Of a stretch of 64,000 bases of DNA, positions 25,920 through 35,912 are shown one piece after another. Under the pieces are notes generated by a model. It did not search any database. It was not told the DNA's origin and saw nothing but the letters and a program-made list of their open reading frames with translations. The position numbers and the translations under genes are program-made. The DNA comes from Idiomarina sp. GTDB taxonomy: Bacteria > Pseudomonadota > Gammaproteobacteria > Enterobacterales > Alteromonadaceae. The stretch spans positions 16,214 through 80,213 of the forward strand of contig JAFIFH010000001.1 in assembly GCA_020832105.1 (NCBI GenBank), read 5' to 3'. Position 1 is the first letter of the stretch; each line of letters starts with the position of its first letter.

Positions 25920-28784
25920 TTATTCTTCACCTGCGTTGCCATCCGAAGAAGGAGTGCTACTCCCTCGAGCTGGTTTAGAGGGAGTATATTTTGCACCTGC
26001 GATTGTGGCTGCATTCAGAAACCTTATCGTTTTACTGTAAGTGTCCGACGTAACATCATCATCTGGAATATCCTTCTTGAACAAGCGGCTAAATTCACTC
26101 TCCGAAATGAAGTCGCTATTAGTTGCGTCAGATTTGATTATATCCGCTATAAGGTTCCGAAAACTTTCCTCTTTTCCATAGGATCTTGACGAACCATTAA
26201 CTCCCCCCACAGGAAAGATAAATGGGTGGAGAATTGGGCAGCTAACCAATAGGAAGAATAAGGGGTGATTCGCGCTCCACGATTTTTCTTCACTTTCTAA
26301 ATGGTTATTTATCACTTTAAGCTTTTTCTCAAACTCATCAACCGAAGTAACAGGGTTTAGCCTTAAACCTTCACCTAGATACTCTTTAGAATTTACAGAG
26401 TGGTATAAGCTTTCTTCAACCAGAACTGCATGAAGAAAAGCTAGTACATTAAAGCGCATAATCTTTGCAGCATTTGACTGACTGGCCATCCGCCCATTAG
26501 GTAAATCGCTGTAGATTCTGGCTTTATGCTGATCCGCCACATTATTCAGATTGAAATAGAGCCGAGTCCATACTTTACCAATCAATAATGCTGATGGACG
26601 AATTGAGGGCTCGATTCGTTCTACTATTTCAAGCCATTTATTAAGATTGTCAATGGCGCCAGAAAATTCCGTTTTGGCTTCCTGTTCTCCTTCATAACTC
26701 TCTTGACCATCATTGGCATTGGATTCAACATCTGAAGGCGAAATCATATTATCAGTACTTTTATTTGACCCTTTCATTTCCGCACGAGCAGCAGCGTCGC
26801 TCCATGGGGGAACGACACATGTTGGCTGTGATATAGCCTTATTAAAGGCATTAGCAATGGCAGGCTCTTCACGATGGCATGCAGAGATATCAGCGATAGC
26901 ACCAATCAAATTGAAGACACTACTGAAATCCATGAGATTGCTTGAAGCAACCGAGCTCAAGGAGGCCGCCATTGCAGCTTTTGCCAAGCCTTTCTCAGTA
27001 TCAATATTGAATTTATTGTATCCCTCTGGCATATTTTGGCGTGATTTACGGTTTAACTGAACCATGCCAAGAAAAACACCCACCTTTACATCATTAGGGT
27101 TGTTTGCAACTACAGCGCAACATCGATTAGCCCAATGGGAGGCACTTTCATTTCTACCCACAGACATATAGGCTAAATATTCACTGACAAGCTGATCAAA
27201 TTTCCCACTATCACTTTCAGCCTGCGCTAACCCCGTTACAAATTGGTTGAATATGCTGACGGAACCACAACCAACCAAAAGCATCTGTAGGAATTTTGAC
27301 AGGCTTCCTTGACAATTTTCGCTAACCTGAGACGCTAAATAAATAGAGCAGTTTCTTAATGCCTCACTCTCAGACTGAGGCCGCAAATAAAACCCCGTAT
27401 TGAAGTCACGGTCCTGCTTTACATAGGTAAATATATCCTTACAAAGTGAATCCATGCCAAACCGATGTTGTTCATAGTTCAAGCCCGCACGATAAATGCT
27501 ACTAAGCATCGAGCCATACAAGGAATTTCTAAGTAAATTCGGGATTGATGGCTCCCCATTTTCTTTCTTGACTCCTTGTTCGCCTTTATTTTTATTAGGT
27601 TTTGCATGATTTTTTTTGGTATAGAAGTCTTGTAGTACCTGCATTAATAAACGAACAGGCTGTTTCAATAGTTCATTAACATACATGTCAGCATCCAGCC
27701 CTTCTCGAAGATTCAAACCTTTCCGGACGGCGCTCCCGATAGCGTTACGAACTTCTATGGCATCTTCTTTTGCCATGCCAGGCTGAGTTTTAACCTTGAT
27801 GTTTTCTTTGTCGAACTCTCCCTTTTCTCCGACTAGTTGCAGCATGGTTTTTAACTGAATACGCTTTTGTACCGGAAATAGTTTTAATAGATATTGCTGC
27901 TCAAGGTGCTCCACCATATATCCTCGCTCGGCTAAGCGGGCGCTCTCTTTTTCCTGATCGAGTAAAGTTTTACTGTAATTTTCGTATTGCTTGCCGCGAA
28001 TTAACTGAGAATAAAGGCGTAAGTCACCTGTTGCGACAACCACCAGCTTTTCGCTATTAAAGAATCTACGAATGGATTCGAGCACATCCCAACCCGCATC
28101 GAACTGGGTATCGATATCATCGAACGAGATCAAAATGGCCTGACAGCGAAGTATTTCACACGCACATTCAACCAGCTGATCAAAGATTTCTGACAAATCC
28201 TGACCACCGATGGAGTAGTCAAGCTGGGCATCCAGCTTCAAAGCGTCACTGAAATATTCAGGCTTATATTGATTGTCGGTCAACAGATGTAAACCACGCT
28301 GGAGTTGCTCAAGGTGACTCTGCCATTGTTCTTTCTGCTTTGGATTGTGGTTCGATGACCAGTTCCCTTTTAAGTTGTTGGACACCACCTTATTCAGGCG
28401 AGCTGTCACTGTTACCAGAATAGGTTCATGACGTGGCAGTTTAGTGGGGTCGATGGTCGGAAGACACTTAATAAGTGTGTCGGCGTCACCATTGTTATTG
28501 TCCAAGTGCTCGACCACGCTATTAATAAAAGTAGTCTTACCCGCACCGCGAGTACCATCCACAAAGAACACATTACGGCCTGATTCATCAATAAATCGGG
28601 CAACCCCTGACGATTTGCTGGATTCGGAAGAGGTAATCGAGCTTCGAATACTTTCAACCAGTTGATCACGCAATACTTTCTGGATTAAGTCGCCTTCTTT
28701 GGTGCTGCCTGGAAGGTTAGGCGCGAACAAGTCGATGATGATTTCGTTCGTCTCTTTGTTTTCAGTCTGCGTGTTATCGGTCAT
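25920..28784 (-). CDS. rdrA: RADAR ATPase RdrA
   Basis: A 954-residue P-loop ATPase, the sensor/activator of RADAR. Walker A is GTRGAGKTTF and Walker B SFDDIDTQFD; the rest is a long helical region with a C-terminal low-complexity tail PARGSSTPSSDGNAGEE. The start MTDNTQTENKET (28784) is preferred; the frame is open to 28871 but that extension looks non-coding. Size, gene order and the adjacent rdrB identify it; sequence outside the P-loop is poorly conserved in this family. Transcription probably starts in the 28.8-29.2 kb gap. Confidence 0.85.
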   Translation of the reverse strand: MTDNTQTENKETNEIIIDLFAPNLPGSTKEGDLIQKVLRDQLVESIRSSITSSESSKSSGVARFIDESGRNVFFVDGTRGAGKTTFINSVVEHLDNNNGDADTLIKCLPTIDPTKLPRHEPILVTVTARLNKVVSNNLKGNWSSNHNPKQKEQWQSHLEQLQRGLHLLTDNQYKPEYFSDALKLDAQLDYSIGGQDLSEIFDQLVECACEILRCQAILISFDDIDTQFDAGWDVLESIRRFFNSEKLVVVATGDLRLYSQLIRGKQYENYSKTLLDQEKESARLAERGYMVEHLEQQYLLKLFPVQKRIQLKTMLQLVGEKGEFDKENIKVKTQPGMAKEDAIEVRNAIGSAVRKGLNLREGLDADMYVNELLKQPVRLLMQVLQDFYTKKNHAKPNKNKGEQGVKKENGEPSIPNLLRNSLYGSMLSSIYRAGLNYEQHRFGMDSLCKDIFTYVKQDRDFNTGFYLRPQSESEALRNCSIYLASQVSENCQGSLSKFLQMLLVGCGSVSIFNQFVTGLAQAESDSGKFDQLVSEYLAYMSVGRNESASHWANRCCAVVANNPNDVKVGVFLGMVQLNRKSRQNMPEGYNKFNIDTEKGLAKAAMAASLSSVASSNLMDFSSVFNLIGAIADISACHREEPAIANAFNKAISQPTCVVPPWSDAAARAEMKGSNKSTDNMISPSDVESNANDGQESYEGEQEAKTEFSGAIDNLNKWLEIVERIEPSIRPSALLIGKVWTRLYFNLNNVADQHKARIYSDLPNGRMASQSNAAKIMRFNVLAFLHAVLVEESLYHSVNSKEYLGEGLRLNPVTSVDEFEKKLKVINNHLESEEKSWSANHPLFFLLVSCPILHPFIFPVGGVNGSSRSYGKEESFRNLIADIIKSDATNSDFISESEFSRLFKKDIPDDDVTSDTYSKTIRFLNAATIAGAKYTPSKPARGSSTPSSDGNAGEE

Positions 28785-28871
28785 ATCGGTGTCGATCCTG
28801 TCATTTTGTATTGTGGCCAGCCTGAGTATTAGAACTGGTGCTTTAAATTTCCACAGCATTGATTGATGCAA

Positions 28872-29244
28872 TGCTCAATGTCCTATGCCTCAGTCAGTTT
28901 GTTGGCCAGTGGCTCCGCCACAGCCCAATCTAGACTGCTACTCGGGGCGCGGGTAAAACTCAGCATCTCATTCACGCCCCTAGCCAGCCTTCATTTACTG
29001 CCTGTTAGATCTGTTCCCTAATCCACTAATGCACTTCGGGAATACCTGTTCGATAAAGGCATGGACTTTTTCGATCTGGTGACGTTTGGCGCCCACTTTT
29101 TATCAGTTGAAGCCCTAGCTCTCGGGGTTCGCCCTGTTAGAGGATACAATCAATAACCAGAAATTCGCTGCGCCCATCCCCACGATTGAGCAATTCGTTG
29201 TGTCGAGCAGGCATTAGCACGCGAAGAGTGGGACCCAGGGTTAC
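28872..29244. other. Intergenic stretch upstream of RADAR, no recognisable gene
   Basis: About 370 bases between rdrA and the attC site at 29245. It would hold the RADAR promoter and, by position, the start of whatever cassette followed that attC (it begins TTATACGTAACC on the minus strand). Short open stretches occur on both strands, but none has a start, ribosome site and recognisable sequence. It looks like decayed DNA. Confidence 0.5.
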
Positions 29245-29317
29245 GTATAACGCCTTGCTCACCGGTAAATTAGGAGCGAAGCGAGTAATTTATCCGTGTG
29301 CAGCAACTTGTTATAGG
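29245..29317 (-). mobile_element. Integron attC site (after the Avs-like cassette)
   Basis: Read on the minus strand: R'' box CCCTATAAC, AAG, then TTGCTGCACACGGATAAATTA, a loop CTCGCTTCGCTCC, TAATTTACCGGTGAGCAA and R' box GCGTTATAC. The arms pair with a few unpaired bases, as in attC folds. The R'' stretch GCCCTATAAC is the exact complement of the first ten bases of the upstream cassette (GTTATAGGGC at 33166-33175), which is the signature of a genuine cassette. Confidence 0.88.
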
Positions 29318-29343
29318 GCAGCGATCTTTCACTACATATCAAG

Positions 29344-32300
29344 CTATCTGCTTTCCAGATAGTCTCTCTTCTTTTCATATTCAATAGATTTTAATTTATC
29401 GTCAATTTGTATCTCCACATAGGATTTATGCTCAAGGAACTGAATGGAGTTAAAAAGTGGCAGCAAACTTTCAAGAAAATTCCTTTCTCTCTCCAAGATG
29501 GGAACTCGACTTCCTGACCACGACCGAGTAGTTAACTCGTAATCTAACGTTTGAAAGTCCTCAAATTTATCATTTTCACTAAGAAATAAACCTAATAGTT
29601 CTCGCCTAAATTCTTCACTTAGGTATTGTGCAGAATTAAATAAAAAACACATAAATTCAATATCCGTTGAATTTTTCTTGACGGCATTACGGAAAAAGTC
29701 ATATTTTTTCTGAATTATCTCTTCCGATTCGGTTCTTCCTTTTTCTTTGTTAAATAATTTACTAAATATATTTTCTCTATACCTAAAGGCGTGTTCATCC
29801 TTGATCTGAAGGTATTTTGCGTAACCTTCAATTTCTTGAATATAACCTTCTCTTTCCCATAAGAAATTCAACTCGGGCATATTTGTGTGTAAGTCGGGCC
29901 ATCTTTCCTTTTCGTATATTTGATCGATCAATCTATATAAGAAATCAAACTTTATATCCAAAAGAAGTTTTAAAGCATTGCCAGAATAATCCCAGTGACC
30001 TTCTAGACTGTAAGCGGCAAGGTATGCGTCAAAAACCAACTCTTCATCTGACTTAAATACCTCAAGCCAGTTACCAAATACTCTGGAATGTTTACTAAAA
30101 AGGTGTCCCAATGACCTTGCATAGTTAGCATCTTCAAGGGATTTATCAGTTAGAATTCTGACAATTTTGCAATATATAGCACCGTCAATACGCTTATACT
30201 TATCCAAATAATCTAGCCAACCTCGCAATTCGTTGCTTGGAGTATTGCTGATATGCTCTATTAATAAGTTCGCGTCATTATCAGCAATGGAATCCTCTGG
30301 TAGCAAGGCAAAATAAGTTGATAGCCATAGTTTCTTCCACCGATACTCTTTGCTATTTAACAATAAAAAAACATCTTCGCTCGATTGGGTCTTAAACAGG
30401 TCGATTACTATGGAATGAGGATTTACTTCAAAAGAGTCATCATAATCCATGTAAATAGATATAATATCAGGAAAGATTTCTGGTACTGACTCAGCCATTG
30501 CACGAAGACTCATTTCAATTCCATTTTTCAAGGAGTAGTCTCTATCTCTACCTGACAGGGCATTATTTAGTTCGTTGCATCTATCGATGAAGTCGATGAA
30601 ATCTTCTATCGAAATACTCGTAAAATGTTCAACTAAACTCTGATGGCGATACTGATTGTATTCTTCATACCCCATTTCAAGCATGCGCCGTTCATGCCTG
30701 TCTTCAAGAATTAAATTTGAAAGTTTAAGCGTTTCATTAAAGAAGCCTTCGCCCCACTCTTTTGGGTAGTTCAATTCCAAAGAATCAAGGTGCTCACAAT
30801 AATCTTGCACCATCATGCAGTGGGATAAGCTATCTTTGTCTAACTTTTTAATTAGATATCTCGCAATAAAAGGAAGGTCGGCCTCAGCCATATCCTTTCC
30901 TTCATGCCTTACCCTACTTACATATTCCTTAAATACGTCAGTTACTAAAGGTTCAAATTCATCTTTAGCCATTAAAAAAGATAAACTTGAGATAATTTTA
31001 TCTCTTAAAGAAAGTAAGTATTCGTCAGGAGTTAACCTAAAGGTAATGATGCTTATTGAATCACCTCGTGACCACTGGTGCTCCCGATGCTCAACTTTTA
31101 GCAGACAATTAGCGACCAATATAAAAAGACGACTGAATAAGTAGTTTTCCCCGTTTTCCATTTGTTCAACCAACTTGTCTACAATAAACGATTGAACATA
31201 GTAGCCGTATCGACAATCATCGGGTTTAAAGTTATAACGCCCAGACAGCGCTCGTATAACAGAGCTTAAAGACGTTCTACTTTTAACAAGGTATTTGAGG
31301 AGCAACTCAAAAGAAATCTTAAACTCGTGCTCATCATAAAACCTAAAACTTGTTAACAAACTGACTAGAGATGATTTACCTGCGTCGCTCTTAGACTCGT
31401 CATAAGATTCGTTTTTCCAATCAATATCAACCTCCGGCATGTTGTTGATGGTGTTTGATGAATAAACTAATGCTTCAGTTGGTAGAGCGAACCAAAAAGT
31501 ATTTAAAAACTCTATTGATTTATCAATGCTTTCATTTTCGGAATACATTTCAAAAATATCTTTAATCTCACTTCTAATCCCTGCAACAACCTTTCTTTGA
31601 TCAAATGCACTAACAATGGGATTAAGCGAGTCAACAATTGTTCTGGTGTAGTCTGGATAGAAGTCTTTAACAATTGATGAAAATGGTATTATCTTTTTTT
31701 CAAAGACGGCTATATAAAAAAGGTAGGTAGATAAAACTTGGTCGGATATTTTTACCACTTCATTTTCATACAAATCCACCAACTCATTTTTATGCAAGAT
31801 ATCAACAAGCTCCCAAAACTCCTCAGCCTGTATACCGAAAGAGTTCTCTACCATCCCCATTTGTTGTTCATTAAGTTTGTCAATCTTTCTAAAAAACGAA
31901 ATGGCGCAAGCCGCGAGAACTAACCTTTCATCTTCAAGAACAAGTTTTACGTTTTCATTTTCGCCAAAGTAATCGCTATACAAGGAAGTGACGTTTTGAA
32001 TGGATTTTATTTGATTTGTCTCTATAGCAACTTTTGATGCCATCACAGCCAATCGCGGATTGCCGCAGGATATCTCTTGTATCCGTTTTTGATACTCCCC
32101 ATTCTTAATGCTAAATAATGAGTCAGCCAGTTCTTTAATTTGTTCGTCGGTTAACGGCGTAATAACCTGCTCATGAAGCTCAGTGTATTTTCTAACTTTT
32201 TCGATTACAGAAGTTCGCGCATAATCTCTAACCGTGGCAACGATGCGAAAACTTCGATTTTCATCTTTCTCAGTTAGATAATGAAGAATATAGTCAAGCC

Positions 32301-33114
32301 TGTTGTCCAATCTGTTAGCATCATCAACAAAAATCAAATAATCACCAGGCTCACTAAAGTACGCTGTAATATCCCTTGTTAGGTCTGCGCCTTTATCAAA
32401 AAGACAAATAACATTGATATTTTCATTCTCTTGCAGAATTCGTTTTGCCAAAGTGACTAAAAATAGTGTTTTTCCTAATCCAGCTGCACCTGATACAAGC
32501 AAGAAGTTTGATGATTCCAGTGTTCGAACCGCATTACTCAACAAATCGTCACAGAACAGCAATTCATTGTCTATAGACGTTGTAAAGTTACTCCTACCGT
32601 ACCTCTCGACAAAGTCGTCAACGCTCAATAATTGGCCAGTATCTAAAGATAAATCTAAATAAGTTTCCGACAAGACGGGATAGGAGTTTTTGATACTTAA
32701 TGAAATTGAATCAAGTCCATTAAGAGTTAACATTACTCCTCTATCGTAGCAAAGAGTCCTTAGTTGGTTGATTTCTTCCGTTGATAGTTTACCCAGATAG
32801 CATATGATTATTTCACTGATTTTATCTACTGGAATGCTTGTTTTATTTTCGTCAAAGCACTTTTCAATGTCATCTTTTAGTTTGTTGGCTAGACGTTCCT
32901 GTTGAACGGTATATTCTGAAAATATATATTTTCCACTTGCCTGCATAAACAAACAATCGGGTGTACCTTTAACCACCCTATCGGTAGTATCCATCATTCC
33001 GATTGGGTTTATATTTTCATACCCCTTTCGATGCAGCCAATCATCACAGAGTCTTTGAAATTTTCCGCCTTCCATTTCAAGCAACTTAGATTTTATTTGG
33101 TTTTGACTTCCCAT
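29344..33114 (-). CDS. Avs-like STAND NTPase with N-terminal nuclease-like domain
   Basis: A 1256-residue protein. Residues 1-150 resemble a PD-(D/E)xK/Mrr-type nuclease: PD at 52-53 and SEYT with Glu67. A STAND NTPase follows with Walker A GAAGLGKT (209-216) and Walker B LIFVDDANRL (Asp264/265), a VRDYAR arginine motif and ISCGNPRLA (GxP). The C-terminal 750 residues are helical repeats, the usual phage-protein sensor of Avs-type defence. It is visibly AT-rich compared with the core genes. It forms a single-gene integron cassette of about 3.9 kb ending in attC. Trigger and exact Avs class are unknown. Confidence 0.75.
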   Translation of the reverse strand: MGSQNQIKSKLLEMEGGKFQRLCDDWLHRKGYENINPIGMMDTTDRVVKGTPDCLFMQASGKYIFSEYTVQQERLANKLKDDIEKCFDENKTSIPVDKISEIIICYLGKLSTEEINQLRTLCYDRGVMLTLNGLDSISLSIKNSYPVLSETYLDLSLDTGQLLSVDDFVERYGRSNFTTSIDNELLFCDDLLSNAVRTLESSNFLLVSGAAGLGKTLFLVTLAKRILQENENINVICLFDKGADLTRDITAYFSEPGDYLIFVDDANRLDNRLDYILHYLTEKDENRSFRIVATVRDYARTSVIEKVRKYTELHEQVITPLTDEQIKELADSLFSIKNGEYQKRIQEISCGNPRLAVMASKVAIETNQIKSIQNVTSLYSDYFGENENVKLVLEDERLVLAACAISFFRKIDKLNEQQMGMVENSFGIQAEEFWELVDILHKNELVDLYENEVVKISDQVLSTYLFYIAVFEKKIIPFSSIVKDFYPDYTRTIVDSLNPIVSAFDQRKVVAGIRSEIKDIFEMYSENESIDKSIEFLNTFWFALPTEALVYSSNTINNMPEVDIDWKNESYDESKSDAGKSSLVSLLTSFRFYDEHEFKISFELLLKYLVKSRTSLSSVIRALSGRYNFKPDDCRYGYYVQSFIVDKLVEQMENGENYLFSRLFILVANCLLKVEHREHQWSRGDSISIITFRLTPDEYLLSLRDKIISSLSFLMAKDEFEPLVTDVFKEYVSRVRHEGKDMAEADLPFIARYLIKKLDKDSLSHCMMVQDYCEHLDSLELNYPKEWGEGFFNETLKLSNLILEDRHERRMLEMGYEEYNQYRHQSLVEHFTSISIEDFIDFIDRCNELNNALSGRDRDYSLKNGIEMSLRAMAESVPEIFPDIISIYMDYDDSFEVNPHSIVIDLFKTQSSEDVFLLLNSKEYRWKKLWLSTYFALLPEDSIADNDANLLIEHISNTPSNELRGWLDYLDKYKRIDGAIYCKIVRILTDKSLEDANYARSLGHLFSKHSRVFGNWLEVFKSDEELVFDAYLAAYSLEGHWDYSGNALKLLLDIKFDFLYRLIDQIYEKERWPDLHTNMPELNFLWEREGYIQEIEGYAKYLQIKDEHAFRYRENIFSKLFNKEKGRTESEEIIQKKYDFFRNAVKKNSTDIEFMCFLFNSAQYLSEEFRRELLGLFLSENDKFEDFQTLDYELTTRSWSGSRVPILERERNFLESLLPLFNSIQFLEHKSYVEIQIDDKLKSIEYEKKRDYLESR

Positions 33115-33168
33115 AATCCCTCTGTGTGGACATAAACTCTAAAAATTAGGTAACGGGATCTGAATGCC

Positions 33169-33241
33169 CTATAACGCCGCGCTCTGCGGAAATTTTGAAG
33201 CGCAGCGAAGAGATTGTCCGGCAGCAGCGCCTTGTTATGCC
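33169..33241 (-). mobile_element. Integron attC site (after the RloC-like cassette)
   Basis: Minus strand: R'' GGCATAACAAG, L'' GGCGCTGCTGCCGG, loop, L' CCGCAGAGCGCGGC, R' GCGTTATAG. The L arms pair as GCGCT-CTGCGG with CCGCAG-AGCGC, leaving unpaired bases as required for single-strand recognition by IntI. R'' GCATAAC complements the first seven bases of the upstream cassette (GTTATGC at the leader junction, 35912-35918). The site starts four bases after the gene's stop codon. Confidence 0.88.
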
Positions 33242-33244
33242 CTG

Positions 33245-35857
33245 CTATGCAGCTGCACCCTTCCTTCGGGTCCTAACAACTTCTATGATACCTTTCAACG
33301 CAACGATGTCATTTCCTAGATCTGTCGCTGTGGGAACCGTTGCCGCTTTAGCAGATGAGGGATCGTGAGCTGTCACAATATCGCAACTACGCTTGTGTAG
33401 TTTTGCAATCGCTTCATATTCGGATCGATCAAAACCCACAACATCTTCAAGGGAGTCGACCTTAATCCAGTCACGATACCTCTTCACAACTCCATTGAAT
33501 ACAACATCTTGGATTACGCGCTCAAGCGTCGCACGTAACCGATCGTATTCATGCCGAATCGCGGTAACTTCTTTTTCTCCCGGATACGGCGGCCACGCTT
33601 TGGCAAGCTTGCTATGCGCCTGTTCGAGAGCGTTGATCCGTGCTTTGTAACCCTGATGGTCCCATGGGAGGCCTTCGTTCACACAGCCAGGGGCACCGCC
33701 TTGCCACTCCAAAAAAGACGTTGCACAGGGAACCCCTGCAGCCTCAATTTCATCACTAAGTTGACCTAGGAAAGAGGTATCGTGTGTAAATACAATTACC
33801 TGCCGCCTCTTCGACTCTTCTACCAATCTGCGTGCTACATTGCGTCGTCGCCAATGATCCAACGATGAAACTGGGTCATCCAGAACGATCCCACATGAGT
33901 GGTTAGCGAGAGCGAGCTCTGCAAAAAATGCTCCCAACGCGATAGCTCGTTGCTCACCTTCACTAAGAATTTCTTCGATTTTTTTTGTGACCGGAAGGTC
34001 GAGTAATATCTGATGATACGTCGTTCCGCGACTACTACGTTCCTTTAGCTTGGCTTTAATATGCCCGATACCTAAAGCTTGAAACTCATCGTTAAGGGAT
34101 TTTCTTAGTTCGTCAGTTACCGCAACCGTCGTAAATCTCTTCGACTGATTTGATATTGATCCCGTTTTCAGGTCTGGCCTGCATTTTTCAAGCGCAAACT
34201 TTCTTTTTATTCTGCCAAGGAACTCGATTATTGCCGTCAGGCTCTTTGACAATTTTTGTCTAGCAGAAAGTTCTCTCAGTTCTTTCTCAAGCCTTTTTCT
34301 CTTCGCTTCATCAGCTGCCCTCACCAACCTCCGATAGGTCCTAAGTTGTTGCGCGGCAAGTTGCCGAATCCGTACCTTCGGTGATTCAACAAGATTAGGG
34401 ATATCAGCCCAGCAATGTGTTGAGAGACATTGGAGCATTGCGTGCCTCCGAGCCTGGATAGACGCTTGAAAATCGTTGATTACCTCATGGATAGTGCCAT
34501 CTAGCGCCTTTAGTTCATCGCTAAGGGCTGCATCAGCAGCAATATGAAGATCAGCTGTTTCAATTTTCCCCTTTGCTGTTTCAATCTTACTGCGAGCCAT
34601 GTCGGCGGTCTTTGCAACATCATCCTGAATATATCGGTCAAACCTCTTTAGGCGGTTAACCGCTGATTCTGGCATGCTCTCCTGGCACAAAGGGCAGGCC
34701 TTGCCCTCTACAAATTGCGGGAAAATTTCTTCCGGGTATGCAGCTTCCGTTGAGTAGCGTCTGGCGGCTTCAAAGAGAAGCTTCCAACTTTGATCTCCTG
34801 TTCCTGAAAGCAGTTGCTCACCAGAACGCAGAACGTCTGCTGCTGCTTTCTCAGCCTCTTCAGCGGCAACTTTCTCTTCTTCGAGTTTCTTAAGCTTTTC
34901 AACCGCTTCAACGCTGATCCAGATCAAAGGTTTTGACAGCTTCTCAGCGTAAGACTTGAGCCTCATCGCTGAAAGCCGAGCTTCCTCTGCCTTGGCCAGA
35001 GGGTTCCCCTCCTTGAGGGTAGCCTCAAGTTCAGCAATCCTGTTGGTGTCGTTCTCTGTCAGAGTTCCGAGCGTAGCAATTGCATCCGCATCTGACTTAG
35101 GCGAAAGGTTTTCGATTGCTTTTCCAACCTCTGTTTCGCCAAGGAGATGCTCGTATGGAAGTTTGCTAACGTCGATACCTTTGATTTCCTCCTCAAGTTT
35201 ATCAGATACTTTCGGAATAACCTGGTTGGCCAAGTTCTCAACAATATCAAGCCCATACGGTAGATAAGCAACATTTTGCTCTTTCGTAATATAAGAACGA
35301 GCGCACTTTGAATCGAACACAGATATTGAGGAAAGGTTTTCTGAAGGCGTAGCGTCACGCGACCATTCGATCTCAAATGAGGCGCCTCCCACTTTCACAT
35401 CAAATTTCCCCGTTGGCTCCTTAGCAGCTAACATTGGATCATTTGCATTCGGGTGGATAGGTTCAGATTGATCTCTCGCTCGACAAGCCCTCTTAATAAC
35501 TCGAGCGTAGCCTGATTTACCTGATCCGTTTCCTCCATAGATCACCGTGAGCCCATCTTCCGAAAAAGTGAGAGCTTGGCCATTTGGAATTTGGTTGACG
35601 TTTTCTAAGTCGCGCAGACCAGTGAGGATGACAGTATCCTCGGGAGCTAATTTCGCAGGAAGATGCTCATTTGCCAGTGGTGCCGGCTCCAAGTTATCGT
35701 CCAGCTCTACACCCCTCTCCTTTTTGAGAAGCGCATAAAGTTCATCATAATCCGCCTCTACTAGGTCACTTTCTTTCTGGAAGAGGCGACGACATGCATC
35801 CCTTTGCCATGATGGAAGGGATTCGGTCCATTTCAATATGTCGTTAAGAAGTGCCAT
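33245..35857 (-). CDS. RloC-like ABC ATPase with zinc hook (candidate anticodon nuclease)
   Basis: An 870-residue protein. An N-terminal ~70-residue helical domain (WQRDACRRLF) precedes an ABC-type ATPase: Walker A GGNGSGKS (108-115), coiled-coil arms with a CPLC zinc hook (near 388), signature LSEGEQRA (near 630), Walker B VLDDPVSSLDH (near 655) and FTHD. This layout matches the PrrC/RloC (AAA_13) group, whose C-terminus is an anticodon nuclease. The C-terminus here has RATLE (R-x3-E) and LHKRSCDIVTAH, which could be that active site, but spacing differs from PrrC, so nuclease activity is inference. Single-gene integron cassette. Confidence 0.68.
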   Translation of the reverse strand: MALLNDILKWTESLPSWQRDACRRLFQKESDLVEADYDELYALLKKERGVELDDNLEPAPLANEHLPAKLAPEDTVILTGLRDLENVNQIPNGQALTFSEDGLTVIYGGNGSGKSGYARVIKRACRARDQSEPIHPNANDPMLAAKEPTGKFDVKVGGASFEIEWSRDATPSENLSSISVFDSKCARSYITKEQNVAYLPYGLDIVENLANQVIPKVSDKLEEEIKGIDVSKLPYEHLLGETEVGKAIENLSPKSDADAIATLGTLTENDTNRIAELEATLKEGNPLAKAEEARLSAMRLKSYAEKLSKPLIWISVEAVEKLKKLEEEKVAAEEAEKAAADVLRSGEQLLSGTGDQSWKLLFEAARRYSTEAAYPEEIFPQFVEGKACPLCQESMPESAVNRLKRFDRYIQDDVAKTADMARSKIETAKGKIETADLHIAADAALSDELKALDGTIHEVINDFQASIQARRHAMLQCLSTHCWADIPNLVESPKVRIRQLAAQQLRTYRRLVRAADEAKRKRLEKELRELSARQKLSKSLTAIIEFLGRIKRKFALEKCRPDLKTGSISNQSKRFTTVAVTDELRKSLNDEFQALGIGHIKAKLKERSSRGTTYHQILLDLPVTKKIEEILSEGEQRAIALGAFFAELALANHSCGIVLDDPVSSLDHWRRRNVARRLVEESKRRQVIVFTHDTSFLGQLSDEIEAAGVPCATSFLEWQGGAPGCVNEGLPWDHQGYKARINALEQAHSKLAKAWPPYPGEKEVTAIRHEYDRLRATLERVIQDVVFNGVVKRYRDWIKVDSLEDVVGFDRSEYEAIAKLHKRSCDIVTAHDPSSAKAATVPTATDLGNDIVALKGIIEVVRTRRKGAAA

Positions 35858-35912
35858 ACAGATTCCATCGTAGTTAAATTATTGTTCGTAGCAGAGCCTT
35901 TTGTTCGTATTG

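Noticed and set aside
28900..29200. Short plus-strand frame ALREYLFDKGMDFFDLV-like
   Set aside because: It has no start codon in a good place and no recognisable family; treated as decayed or chance.
23497..29244. RADAR as a proven integron cassette
   Set aside because: No attC with R'' complementary to the expected cassette start (GTTATACG) was found after rdrB; only adjacency to an attC supports it.
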